Below are positions 16,387 to 24,833 of a DNA stretch of 64,000 nucleotides, piece by piece. The stretch spans positions 248,001 to 312,000 of the forward strand of contig NZ_WLZW01000002.1 in assembly GCF_009707665.1 (NCBI RefSeq), in the 5' to 3' direction. The number at the start of each line of letters is the position of its first letter. The stretch's first letter is position 1. Position numbers and translations under genes: made by a program. This DNA is from Planomicrobium sp. YIM 101495 (GTDB lineage Bacteria; Bacillota; Bacilli; Bacillales_A; Planococcaceae). Below the pieces are notes generated by a model that worked only from the letters and a program-made list of their open reading frames with translations, searched no databases and had not been told where the DNA came from.

Positions 16387-16749
16387 TCATTCGTACAATG
16401 TTTCTTCCAGTTCATCGTCTTGCGTGTAAATGTGCAATTCCCCGTTATGTTTATTGACGTACCGCTTCGCTTCACCCATAAGTTCCTTTTTCGTTTCTTC
16501 GATCAGCAGTGCTTTCTTGCTGCCTTTCTTCTTTAATTGCCAGCCATCATCATGAACTCGGATTTCGTAGATCGGCTGGTCTTCCTCCCCGTGCACAGCG
16601 CTTCTCGAACGGTCGAGCGCAATCGGAATGGCCCGCCCTTCATCGTATCCGTCCCGTATCAAGGCATTCGCAATCTCAATCGCTTTCTTCCGGACATCCG
16701 TATCAAGATTTTTAAAGGAATCCGGATAGTCATTTTGATTCCATGGCAT
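16387..16749 (-). CDS. ydaT: YdaT-like general stress protein (DUF2188)
   Basis: 120 residues beginning MPWNQNDYPDSFKNLD, the characteristic YdaT opening, with an N-terminal segment resembling ChaB (VRKKAIEIANALIRDGYDEGRAIPIAL) and a C-terminal DUF2188 repeat that binds no known ligand (YEIRVHDDGWQLKKKGSKKAL...YVNKHNGELHIY). B. subtilis YdaT belongs to the sigma-B regulon, and an excellent sigma-B promoter precedes this gene. AAGGAGGCG ahead of ATG 16749. Molecular role unknown. Confidence 0.88.
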   Translation of the reverse strand: MPWNQNDYPDSFKNLDTDVRKKAIEIANALIRDGYDEGRAIPIALDRSRSAVHGEEDQPIYEIRVHDDGWQLKKKGSKKALLIEETKKELMGEAKRYVNKHNGELHIYTQDDELEETLYE

Positions 16750-16772
16750 ATAAATCGCCTCCTTGCCTGTTC

Positions 16773-16798
16773 TTTCCCGCTCCCTTTCGAAATGAAAC
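16773..16798 (-). promoter_or_regulatory. Sigma-B promoter of ydaT
   Basis: On the minus strand GTTTCA, 14 bp, GGGAAA: near-consensus for general-stress sigma factor B. Confidence 0.8.
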
Positions 16799-16857
16799 AA
16801 AGTAACCCCTAGTAATGAACTCTCAGAATGTTAGAATGACAAAAGGGAGGAGATAAC

Positions 16858-18378
16858 ATGTCTGATTTGACTTATCAAAGCATAGCACTGGCTATCTACT
16901 TCATCGCTATGTTGGGAATCGGTTGGTACGCTTATCGTAAAACGGCGAACCTTTCCGATTATATGCTCGGAGGGCGCGGGCTAGGTCCATCCGTTGCTGC
17001 ATTGAGTGCAGGAGCTTCGGATATGTCCGGCTGGCTCTTGATGGGGCTGCCTGGAGCTATTTATGTAAGTGGGCTTGGGGAAGCCTGGCTCGCAATAGGC
17101 TTGACGATCGGCGCGTACCTGAACTGGTATTTCATTGCGCCACGGCTGCGGATCTATTCGTTCGTCACGAAAGATTCCATTACCATCCCGAGTTTTCTGG
17201 AGAATCGCTTAAGAGATAGTTCCCGTCTTTTACGAATTGTGTCCGGTATCATTATTCTTATTTTCTTTACATTTTACGTATCATCCGGAATGGTGGCAGG
17301 GGGCGTCTTTTTCGAAAGCTCGTTCAATCTCAGCTATGAGCTGGGTCTGGTCATAGTGGCGGTCGTCGTCATCGCTTATACACTGATCGGTGGTTTTTTG
17401 GCAGTCAGCTACACGGATCTCGTACAGGGCATCATGATGTTGCTCGCGTTACTGGCGATTCCGATTGCAGGGATTTTCGTGACAGGTGGATTAGATGGGA
17501 CAGTCGATTCGATTCAATCCATCGATCCGGCGCTGCTATCATTTACAGCAGGCACGACAGGTCTTGGCATCATTTCGGCTCTTGCTTGGGGACTCGGTTA
17601 TGCGGGACAGCCGCACATCGTCGTCCGTTTCATGGCGATCAAATCGCTTAAGGAAGTCGCATCGGCTCGTCGTATCGGGATTGGCTGGATGATTTTAAGC
17701 CTTCTCGGAGCAGGTGCTACCGCATTGATCGGGATTGCTTACTTCCAACAAAATCCCGGCATGGAATTGACTGACCCTGAAGCAATCTTCATCGTGCTTG
17801 GTCAAATTCTCTTCCACCCGTTTATTGCGGGCATCGTTCTGGCTGCAGTTCTTGCAGCGATCATGAGTACTGTATCTTCACAGTTGCTCGTTAGTTCTTC
17901 GGCGCTGGTTGAAGACTTGTTCAAAATCATCGTCAAAAAAGAAGTTTCAGACAAAGTGATTGTCAACCTGGGCCGCCTTGGCGTATTGCTCGTCGCAATC
18001 TTTGCAGGCATTGTCGCCTGGGACCGCAATGATACGATCCTCGATCTTGTATCTTACGCATGGGCAGGCTTCGGCGCTTCATTCGGCCCGGTCATCATTC
18101 TTGCGCTATTCTGGCGTAGGTTGACATCTTGGGGTGCTTTGAGTGGAATGGTTGTCGGCGCAGTCACGGTCATCGTCTGGAAATTGCTCGGTACAACGCC
18201 TGAGAATGTGGAACCGACAGCAGTTAATGAATTTTTCAGCAGTATTTACGAAATCATTCCAGGCTTTGCTTTGTCACTGTTCATCACTTGGCTCGTTTCT
18301 ATGTTCACTTACCGGTCGAACCCGGAAATTGAAAAAGAATATGATGAAACAGTCCGTCTAATCAAAGAAGCGAAATAA
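16858..18378 (+). CDS. putP: Sodium/proline symporter PutP family
   Basis: 506 residues, about 13 membrane helices, SSS family. It keeps the family marks near helix 2 (LSAGASDMSGWLLMGLPGAIY, with the Ser/Asp residues binding Na+ and proline) and the R/G-rich GQPHIVVRFMAIKS loop. Imports proline for nutrition or as osmoprotectant (OpuE role); the two cannot be told apart by sequence. GGGAGGAG precedes ATG 16858. It faces a betaine transporter gene across a shared terminator, which favours the osmotic role. Confidence 0.87.
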   Translation: MSDLTYQSIALAIYFIAMLGIGWYAYRKTANLSDYMLGGRGLGPSVAALSAGASDMSGWLLMGLPGAIYVSGLGEAWLAIGLTIGAYLNWYFIAPRLRIYSFVTKDSITIPSFLENRLRDSSRLLRIVSGIIILIFFTFYVSSGMVAGGVFFESSFNLSYELGLVIVAVVVIAYTLIGGFLAVSYTDLVQGIMMLLALLAIPIAGIFVTGGLDGTVDSIQSIDPALLSFTAGTTGLGIISALAWGLGYAGQPHIVVRFMAIKSLKEVASARRIGIGWMILSLLGAGATALIGIAYFQQNPGMELTDPEAIFIVLGQILFHPFIAGIVLAAVLAAIMSTVSSQLLVSSSALVEDLFKIIVKKEVSDKVIVNLGRLGVLLVAIFAGIVAWDRNDTILDLVSYAWAGFGASFGPVIILALFWRRLTSWGALSGMVVGAVTVIVWKLLGTTPENVEPTAVNEFFSSIYEIIPGFALSLFITWLVSMFTYRSNPEIEKEYDETVRLIKEAK

Positions 18379-18385
18379 TGAACAT

Positions 18386-18436
18386 CGAAAAAAGCTGCTA
18401 CGAAGCCAATTACATGGCTTCGTAGCAGCTTTTTCG
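18386..18436. terminator. Bidirectional terminator
   Basis: CGAAAAAAGCTGCTACGAAGC pairs with GCTTCGTAGCAGCTTTTTCG; serves putP and the convergent BCCT gene. Confidence 0.9.
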
Positions 18437-18445
18437 TTAATAGGG

Positions 18446-19999
18446 TTATGGTTTACGCTTATCTTTCCGTGCTTCTCGTTCGAGCCGCTGGAATTGCCGC
18501 AGGTCGGACTTTTTGATTGGCGGTGTTTCGCTACGGATGATTTTCATGAATGACCAAACCATCATCAATAGCAGCACCGTAAATGGAAGTGCAGAAATGA
18601 GCGAAGCGGTCTGAAGTGCTTCGAGTCCGCCGGCATAGAGCAGGACAGCTGCGATGGCGGCCATCAGGAAGCCCCAGACGAGTTTTGCGAATGAACTTGG
18701 GTTCAAACTACCGTAACTCGTCATACTAGCCAGAATATAAGTAGCAGAGTCAGCGGATGTAACAAGGAATGTGAAAATCAGTAAAATTGCCAGCACCGAC
18801 ATAATTGTTGTCAGCGGCAGCACTTCGAATGTCTGGAACAAAGCGGAAGTGAGATCCGCGTTGACAGCTTCTGCGATTCCTGTTCCCGAATTCAAGTCAT
18901 ACCAAAGGGCTGTGCCCCCGAAGACAGCGATCCAGACACAAGCAATCGCAGGAGGAATAACGAGTACACCCATGATGAATTCACGAATTGTGCGACCTCT
19001 TGAGACACGTGCGACAAATGCGCCGACAAACGGTGACCATGCAATGGCCCATGCCCAGTAGAAGATGGTCCAGCCTTGAACCCAGCTTCCATTTTTATAA
19101 GGCTCAAGACGCAAGCTGTACTGAATGAAATTGGTCAAATAATCTCCGACCGCAAGCGTGAAAGTTTCCAAGATGAAGACGGTCGGTCCTGCGAAGAATA
19201 CGAATACCATCAATACGAGTGCAAGACCTAAGTTCAAATTACTTAAGAAGGCGATTCCTTTATGCAGACCAGTTGAAGATGAAATAGTGTAAGCTAGAAA
19301 CATCACCAAGATAATCAGCATTTGAATCCCGATTGAATTGCTGACACCGAATACCGCATTCAATCCGCCGTTCATCTGAAGAACGCCAAGCCCGATGGAA
19401 GTGGCGATCCCCATGACAGTTGCTACGACAGCGAGTGTATCGATCGAATGCTTGACCAGCGGCTTACTACCTATAGTCGGTTCCAAAGCTGTTGATACGA
19501 GACCAGGTTTCTTTTTACGGAATTGCAAAAAGCCGATGACGAGACCGACGATGGCGAAGACGGACCACTGGCTAACGCCCCAGTGAAAGAATGAGTAACC
19601 CATCGCGATGCGGGCAGCTTCTTCTGTTTGCGCTGTATCGCCGAATGGTGTAGTGAAGAAATGGCTCATCGGCTCGGCAACACCCCAAAAGACGAGACCT
19701 GCTCCGAAACCGGCGGAGAATAGCATGCCGATCCAAGTGAAGAATGGGAATTCCGGCCGGTCTGTGTCCGCGCCTAGCCGGATACTGCCATATTTACTGG
19801 CAGCGATGAAAATCAGGAATAGAATAATGATGAAGACGGCGAGTAAATAAAACCACCCGAAGTTGAGTGTAGTAAAGTTGAACAGCAGCCCTGCTGCGCT
19901 GCCAAATCCTTCCGGCCAAAAAGCGCCGAGAATAACAAGTGCTGAAATAATTGCAGTAGATATAATGAATACGGGATTTCTCAATGCTTTCTTATCCAT
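18446..19999 (-). CDS. BCCT-family betaine/carnitine/choline transporter (OpuD-like)
   Basis: 517 residues with 12 helices. Family signatures: FGAGLVFWGVAEPM, and the tryptophan-rich substrate segment FYWAWAIAWSPFVGAFVARVSRG. The C-terminal tail is strongly basic (RLEREARKDKRKP), like the osmosensing tails of BetP/OpuD. Na+-coupled uptake of glycine betaine is the likeliest activity. AAGGAGG ahead of ATG 19999. No clean promoter was found upstream, although a GGGTAT element is present. Confidence 0.88.
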   Translation of the reverse strand: MDKKALRNPVFIISTAIISALVILGAFWPEGFGSAAGLLFNFTTLNFGWFYLLAVFIIILFLIFIAASKYGSIRLGADTDRPEFPFFTWIGMLFSAGFGAGLVFWGVAEPMSHFFTTPFGDTAQTEEAARIAMGYSFFHWGVSQWSVFAIVGLVIGFLQFRKKKPGLVSTALEPTIGSKPLVKHSIDTLAVVATVMGIATSIGLGVLQMNGGLNAVFGVSNSIGIQMLIILVMFLAYTISSSTGLHKGIAFLSNLNLGLALVLMVFVFFAGPTVFILETFTLAVGDYLTNFIQYSLRLEPYKNGSWVQGWTIFYWAWAIAWSPFVGAFVARVSRGRTIREFIMGVLVIPPAIACVWIAVFGGTALWYDLNSGTGIAEAVNADLTSALFQTFEVLPLTTIMSVLAILLIFTFLVTSADSATYILASMTSYGSLNPSSFAKLVWGFLMAAIAAVLLYAGGLEALQTASLISALPFTVLLLMMVWSFMKIIRSETPPIKKSDLRQFQRLEREARKDKRKP

Positions 20000-20162
20000 A
20001 GCTTCCTCCTTCTAAATGCGAATCATGGATATCTATACCCTAACGTATCAAAATCATGCGATAAACAGGAAAAAAGGATGAGTTTATTTGCAAGAGAGTT
20101 AGGGATGTTTCAACCGTCTGGAAAAGGGCATAAAAAAAGACAAGGAAAGGACGGATCGATCT

Positions 20163-21443
20163 ATGGAAAAAAATCAGGAAAAAGCGATTCTCGTAGGCGT
20201 CCAGTTACAGCGGGATCTGCACTTCGATTACGGGATGGAAGAGCTGGCGAACCTCGCTGCAGCTTGCGAATTGGAAGTGATCGGGGAGGTGCGCCAAAAT
20301 CTCGACCGGCCGACATCCTCACACTATCTCGGAAAAGGGAAAGTGGAGGAACTGAAGCATTATTATGAAGAGCTGGAAGCGAACCTCATCATCTTCAACG
20401 ATGAATTGACACCTTCCCAAATCCGGAACTTGGAGGAAGAACTGGAGTGTAAAGTAATCGACCGCACGATGCTCATTCTGGACATCTTCTCACGGCGCGC
20501 AAAAACACGTGAAGCTCAAGTGCAAGTCGAACTTGCACGCCTGCAATATATGTTACCGCGGCTTGTGGGACTACGTGCGTCACTCAGTCGGCAAGGGGGG
20601 AGCGGCTCAGGCGGAAGCGGCGGCTTCACGAACCGTGGTGCTGGAGAAACGAAGCTGGAGCTGGACCGCCGGAAAATCGAAGAACAGATCAGCAAGCTCA
20701 ATAAAGAACTGCTGCAAATCCGCGATCAACGCATCACACAGCGCAAGCAGCGGGAGAAGAGAGGCATGCCGGTCGTCTCACTCGTCGGGTACACGAACGC
20801 CGGTAAGTCGACGGTGATGAATGCGCTACTTTCAGAAGCGGGTCGTCAGGAAGGAAAGCAAGTGTTCGAGAAGGACATGCTGTTTGCGACGCTCGAGACG
20901 TCCGTCCGAGAGATCAGCTTGCCGGATAATAAGAATTTCCTGTTGACCGATACGGTCGGTTTCGTCAGTAAGTTGCCGCACCATCTCGTCAAAGCGTTCC
21001 GATCGACACTCGAGGAGGCCCGTAATGCAGACTTACTGCTGCACGTTGTCGATGTAGCAAGCGAAGAATATCCGTATATGATGGAAGTGACGGAACAGAC
21101 GCTGCGCGCAGTCGGAGTCGAAGGCGTTCCGACGCTTTACCTGTACAACAAAGCAGATCTGGCGGGAACTCCTTATCCGCGCGTCAATGGTGATAGCCTA
21201 TGGATTTCCGCGAAGGAGCAGGCAGGGACGGATCGGTTGCTCGAAGCGATCAAGCAGCGCCTATTCTCTGATTACCGGAAATGCCGGATGCTTATACCGT
21301 TCGAATACGGGGACGTCGTCGCTTACTTGAACGAACGGGCGACGATTTTGGAAACGAAATACGAAGAAAATGGCACGATGGTTGACGTCGAGCTTTCCAC
21401 TGCGGACTATGAACGATTCCGTGAATTCATCATCATCCAATAG
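20163..21443 (+). CDS. hflX: Ribosome-associated GTPase HflX
   Basis: 426 residues. N-terminal HflX domain with the glycine-rich linker RQGGSGSGGSGGFTNRGAGET, a coiled-coil (KLELDRRKIEEQISKLNKEL), then the G domain: G1 GYTNAGKST, G3 DTVGF, G4 NKAD. HflX splits or rescues stalled ribosomes, notably after heat. The ribosome site is weak (AAGGACGG-like). GTTTCA-N13-GGGCAT at 20107-20131 could be a poor sigma-B promoter. Single gene with its own terminator. Confidence 0.93.
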   Translation: MEKNQEKAILVGVQLQRDLHFDYGMEELANLAAACELEVIGEVRQNLDRPTSSHYLGKGKVEELKHYYEELEANLIIFNDELTPSQIRNLEEELECKVIDRTMLILDIFSRRAKTREAQVQVELARLQYMLPRLVGLRASLSRQGGSGSGGSGGFTNRGAGETKLELDRRKIEEQISKLNKELLQIRDQRITQRKQREKRGMPVVSLVGYTNAGKSTVMNALLSEAGRQEGKQVFEKDMLFATLETSVREISLPDNKNFLLTDTVGFVSKLPHHLVKAFRSTLEEARNADLLLHVVDVASEEYPYMMEVTEQTLRAVGVEGVPTLYLYNKADLAGTPYPRVNGDSLWISAKEQAGTDRLLEAIKQRLFSDYRKCRMLIPFEYGDVVAYLNERATILETKYEENGTMVDVELSTADYERFREFIIIQ

Positions 21444-21451
21444 AAGAAGAT

Positions 21452-21500
21452 AAAAAATACACCACGACGTCCTCTGGAGAACGAAGTGGTGTATTTGTCT
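21452..21500. terminator. Terminator after hflX
   Basis: AAATACACCAC pairs with GTGGTGTATTT around a 20-nt loop; A-run and T-run on opposite sides, between convergent genes. Confidence 0.75.
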
Positions 21501-21526
21501 ACGAGCTACTCGGTTTTTTCCGGTAA

Positions 21527-23257
21527 TCAATCGAACGTGCGCTGTTCGAACTGGATGCGGTGCAGGTTGGCGAAGATGCCGTCGTGTTCGAGCAGCTCCT
21601 CATATCCGCCTTGTTCCGCAATCCCGTCTTCCGTCACGACGACGACTCGGTCAGCATCACGAATTGTCGCGAGACGGTGGGCGATGATCAATGTCGTGCG
21701 GCTCTCAGCGAGCTCCGTCAACGCCTCTTGGATCACGCGTTCGGTCTCGGTATCGAGCGCGGATGTCGCTTCGTCGAGAATGAGAATCGGCGGATTCTTC
21801 AGGAACATCCGCGCGATTGCAAGTCGTTGCTTTTGGCCGCCTGAGAGCTTCAAGCCGCGTTCGCCGATTTGCGTTTCGTATCCGTCCGGCAATTTTCGGA
21901 CGAAGTCTTCCAAGTGGGCGCGTCGTGCTGCGTCCATGATCTCTTCCTCGGAAGCGTCGCGTCTGCCGTAAGCGATGTTCTCACGGATCGTACCTGTGAA
22001 GAGGAAGACATCCTGCTGTACGATGCCGATCTGTGAACGCAAGGAGTGCTTCGTCATGTCACGGATATCCATGCCATCGATCGAAATTGAACCTTCCTGA
22101 ATATCGTAGAAGCGCGGAATCAACGAACAGATCGTCGTTTTCCCAGCACCCGAAGGGCCGACGAATGCGACTGTCTCGCCTTCTTGGATTTGTAGGTCGA
22201 TGCCTTTCAATACTTGCTTATGTTCATCGTAGCCGAAGTGGACGTCATCGAAATGGATGTTGCCTTTCAACGTGTCCACTGTCACAGCATCCTTCCGGTC
22301 GACGATATCCGGGTCTTGCTCGATGAGGTCGCGGAAACGGCCGAACCCAGCCATCCCTTTCGGATAAAGCTCGAGCAATGCACTGATTTTATCGATCGGC
22401 TTGATCAAGACGTTCAGGAACAGGACAAACGAGACAAGCTCACCATAAGTCAATTCGCCTTGGTAGTTGAGCCATGCACCGTACACCAGGACGATGAGCG
22501 TCAATAGGCGCGTCATCATGTAGATGCTTGAATGAGTCGCAGCCATGACTTTGTAAGCCACGAGCTTTGCCAAACGGAATCGGCCGTTGTCTTTCTTGAA
22601 ACGGCTGATCTCGAATTCCTCATTCGTGAACGATTGCACGACGCGTGCACCGGAGACGCTATCTTCCACGCGTCCGTTGACGTCGGCGATCTTGCCGTAC
22701 ATGTTGCGCCACGCTTCGTTCATCTTGATGTTACAGAACGTGATGAGCCAAACAAGGAACGGCACAACGATGAGCGTCACAAGCGCCAGTTGGGGGTTGA
22801 TCCAGAACATGATGCCGAACGCGCCGAAGAACGTCATGATGGCGATGAAGAAGTCTTCCGGGCCGTGGTGGGCAAGTTCTCCGATGTCGAACAAGTCGTT
22901 CGTCACGCGGCTCATGATATGGCCGGTCTTGATGTTATCGAAGAAGCGGAACGACTGGCGCTGGACGTGTGTGAATAATTCTTCCCTCATATCGGTTTCG
23001 ATATTGATCCCGAGCTTATGCCCGAGGTAGCTGACGATATACTGCAGGAACGTACTGAGCAGGAAAATCAGCAATAATAAGACTGAGACCGTGACGATCG
23101 AATTCCATTCACCGCTCGGCAGCAAGTCATCGATGAACCATTGGACAGCCACAGGAAACGCCAGTTCAAGGATCGCCACGATGACCGCACTTGTGAAGTC
23201 GATGATGAATAGCCGTTTATGCGGCTTGTAATACTTGAAGAAATGTTTTAATTGCAA
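21527..23257 (-). CDS. Sav1866-like ABC exporter half-transporter
   Basis: 576 residues: six-helix membrane domain (to about 320), then an ATPase with Walker A GPSGAGKTT, Q-loop, signature LSGGQKQR, Walker B PILILDEATSALD and H-loop AHRLAT. Closely resembles the homodimeric multidrug/lipid exporters of the Sav1866/MsbA group in length and motif spacing. All catalytic residues are present, so a homodimer would have two working sites. Stands alone, convergent with hflX. Substrate unknown. Confidence 0.87.
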   Translation of the reverse strand: MQLKHFFKYYKPHKRLFIIDFTSAVIVAILELAFPVAVQWFIDDLLPSGEWNSIVTVSVLLLLIFLLSTFLQYIVSYLGHKLGINIETDMREELFTHVQRQSFRFFDNIKTGHIMSRVTNDLFDIGELAHHGPEDFFIAIMTFFGAFGIMFWINPQLALVTLIVVPFLVWLITFCNIKMNEAWRNMYGKIADVNGRVEDSVSGARVVQSFTNEEFEISRFKKDNGRFRLAKLVAYKVMAATHSSIYMMTRLLTLIVLVYGAWLNYQGELTYGELVSFVLFLNVLIKPIDKISALLELYPKGMAGFGRFRDLIEQDPDIVDRKDAVTVDTLKGNIHFDDVHFGYDEHKQVLKGIDLQIQEGETVAFVGPSGAGKTTICSLIPRFYDIQEGSISIDGMDIRDMTKHSLRSQIGIVQQDVFLFTGTIRENIAYGRRDASEEEIMDAARRAHLEDFVRKLPDGYETQIGERGLKLSGGQKQRLAIARMFLKNPPILILDEATSALDTETERVIQEALTELAESRTTLIIAHRLATIRDADRVVVVTEDGIAEQGGYEELLEHDGIFANLHRIQFEQRTFD

Positions 23258-23416
23258 TGTGCTTCACCTCTATTAAAATTTCTGACATCAAAAGTATACG
23301 CCAATAATGTAGTGGAAACGATATCTATTTCAGAAAACGAAGTATTTTTTGAAACCTTTTCCGGACGGGACCGTACTAATAGGTATAGAAGAAACAACGA
23401 ATGGGAGGCGGACAAT

Positions 23417-24286
23417 ATGCGCAAATGGACGATGGGAATTGGAACGGCCTTACTCGCAATCAGTCTGGCAGCTTGTGGGACGACAGCAGAACCGACAGAG
23501 GAAGTTGATGATAAAGCAGAAGTTAGCGAGATGACACTCGAGGAAGTATTCGCGAAATCGACGGAAGCTTCCGAGTCGGTCGAGAGCTTGCATGCAGATA
23601 TGATTACAAATCAGAAGATCGATATGGGTGCTGAAGGCATGCAAATGGATATGGATATGGAAACATCGATGGACATGACAATCGAGCCGATGGCGTTTTA
23701 CCAGCAAGCCGTAACGACGATCAACTCCGAGGACATCCAGAACGACAATCCGACGAACGAAATGGAAATGTATTTCACAGCGGAGGAAGGTTTGTTCCTA
23801 TATGAACCGACGATGGGCCAGTGGATGCAAATCCCGGCTGAAGGAATGGAAGAGCTGACATCGCTTGCAGATCAGCAAACGGCGAACCCGGCAGAACAAT
23901 TGGAGCAGCTGAAAGAGTTCCAGGACGACTTCACATTCGAGCAGACGGCGGATGAGTACATCTTGACGTTGGATGCATCTGGTGAAGAATTCGAGAAATT
24001 GCTCCAAAGCCAAGTGGAGAAGACATTCAGCGAAATGCAAGTTGACATGAAGACGTTGATGGAAGCGATGCAAGTCAATTCCATCTCATATGAGTTGTTC
24101 ATCGATAAGGAAACATTCTTCACGAACAAGATGAACATGGTGATGGACATGGATATGGACATGGAAGACGAGACGATGAACATCAAGTCTGACATGAAAG
24201 CAGAGTACAGCAAGTACAACGAGATCGACGCGATTGTCGTGCCGGACGAAGTGAAAGCGTCCGCACAATCGATAGATATGCCTTGA
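23417..24286 (+). CDS. Secreted lipoprotein, DUF6612-like, with Met-Asp repeats
   Basis: 289 residues. Signal peptide with lipobox LAAC, Cys20 as lipidation site, then an acidic linker and a LolA-like beta-rich domain as in the DUF6612 group (ESVESLHADM..., MEMYFTAEEGLFLYEP, ...YELFIDKETF). Two stretches alternate Met and Asp: GMQMDMDMETSMDM (about residue 75) and MVMDMDMDMEDETM (about residue 240). GGGAGGCGG precedes ATG 23417. It stands upstream of an iron importer but is separated from it by a terminator and 500 bp. Function unknown. Confidence 0.78.
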   Translation: MRKWTMGIGTALLAISLAACGTTAEPTEEVDDKAEVSEMTLEEVFAKSTEASESVESLHADMITNQKIDMGAEGMQMDMDMETSMDMTIEPMAFYQQAVTTINSEDIQNDNPTNEMEMYFTAEEGLFLYEPTMGQWMQIPAEGMEELTSLADQQTANPAEQLEQLKEFQDDFTFEQTADEYILTLDASGEEFEKLLQSQVEKTFSEMQVDMKTLMEAMQVNSISYELFIDKETFFTNKMNMVMDMDMDMEDETMNIKSDMKAEYSKYNEIDAIVVPDEVKASAQSIDMP

Positions 24287-24299
24287 TGATTTGTATGTG

Positions 24300-24345
24300 A
24301 AGCTCCTGCTGGCCACCTCAAAAAGTGGCCAACAGGAGCTTTTTT
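24300..24345 (+). terminator. Rho-independent terminator
   Basis: AAGCTCCTG-TGGCCAC arm with GTGGCCA-CAGGAGCTT and T6. Confidence 0.9.
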
Positions 24346-24360
24346 AACCTTTTTAACCTT

Positions 24361-24430
24361 GCGGATAGTATTTTGCGAATGCGGATAGTATTTGGTCTGT
24401 TCCGGATAGTATTTGCATGAAATCGGACAG
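24361..24430 (+). repeat. GGATAGTA array with 20-21-bp phasing
   Basis: GGATAGTA starts at 24363, 24383 and 24404, and a variant GGACAGTA at 24425 (steps 20, 21, 21). Words extend to CGGATAGTATTTG; filler bases differ. Same layout as the arrays at 7267 and 9203 but a different word. Confidence 0.8.
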
Positions 24431-24702
24431 TAAGCCCGTTTACTGGAGGAGTAATTAATTTTAATAGAAAAAATTTCCTCCAAAACACCCCGAAAAAGCA
24501 TCGAAACGCTTAAATCCAACTCCTTCAACATCCTCAGTAATCAAAACCACCACGAAAACGTCCAAAATCCATCCAAAACCGACTCGAATCGATCCGCTCT
24601 CGCCGGACAACTCAAAAACCACTGCCAAATCCCCGCACAATCCTTCGTTGTCAGCCACAATTATGACAACCTTGCAACAATTCCATCCCGTTCTCATCTA
24701 AA

Positions 24703-24717
24703 TGAAAATTATTCTCA
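24703..24717. promoter_or_regulatory. Upstream Fur box
   Basis: TGAAAATTATTCTCA matches the 7-1-7 Fur box TGATAATNATTATCA at 12 of 14 positions, just ahead of the -35. Confidence 0.65.
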
Positions 24718-24725
24718 TTTATCCA

Positions 24726-24753
24726 TTGACGAGGTAATAGAACATGCTATACT
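24726..24753 (+). promoter_or_regulatory. Sigma-A promoter of the siderophore transporter operon
   Basis: TTGACG, 16 bp, TATACT; start near 24760. Confidence 0.75.
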
Positions 24754-24769
24754 AAGGATTGTGAGCCAG

Positions 24770-24784
24770 TGATAATGATTATCA
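24770..24784. promoter_or_regulatory. Perfect Fur box
   Basis: TGATAATGATTATCA, identical to the 7-1-7 consensus, placed just after the transcription start so bound Fur-Fe would block the promoter. Confidence 0.92.
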
Positions 24785-24833
24785 CTTTCATAATACTCAA
24801 ATATTTCTACGATCAGTTAGGTGAGGACAGTTT

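Larger units (their letters stand above)
24458..24775 (+). other. Open frame with a ribosome site but only an ATT start
   Basis: GGAGGAG (24445-24451) is followed after 6 bp by ATT at 24458, and this frame stays open for 105 codons to TGA at 24773-24775, with no ATG, GTG or TTG near its start. The predicted peptide is Ser/Asn/His-rich (for example SNQNHHENVQNPSKTDSNRS) and unlike anything I recognise. The strand is very poor in G and T in 24480-24700, which alone lowers stop frequency, and the end overlaps the Fur-regulated promoter. Probably not coding; recorded because the rest of the spacer 24431-24702 shows nothing else. Confidence 0.2.

Noticed and set aside
23872..24531. 219-codon minus-strand frame over the lipoprotein gene end
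   Set aside because: Antisense to the lipoprotein and running through a terminator and the phased array; no start signal.
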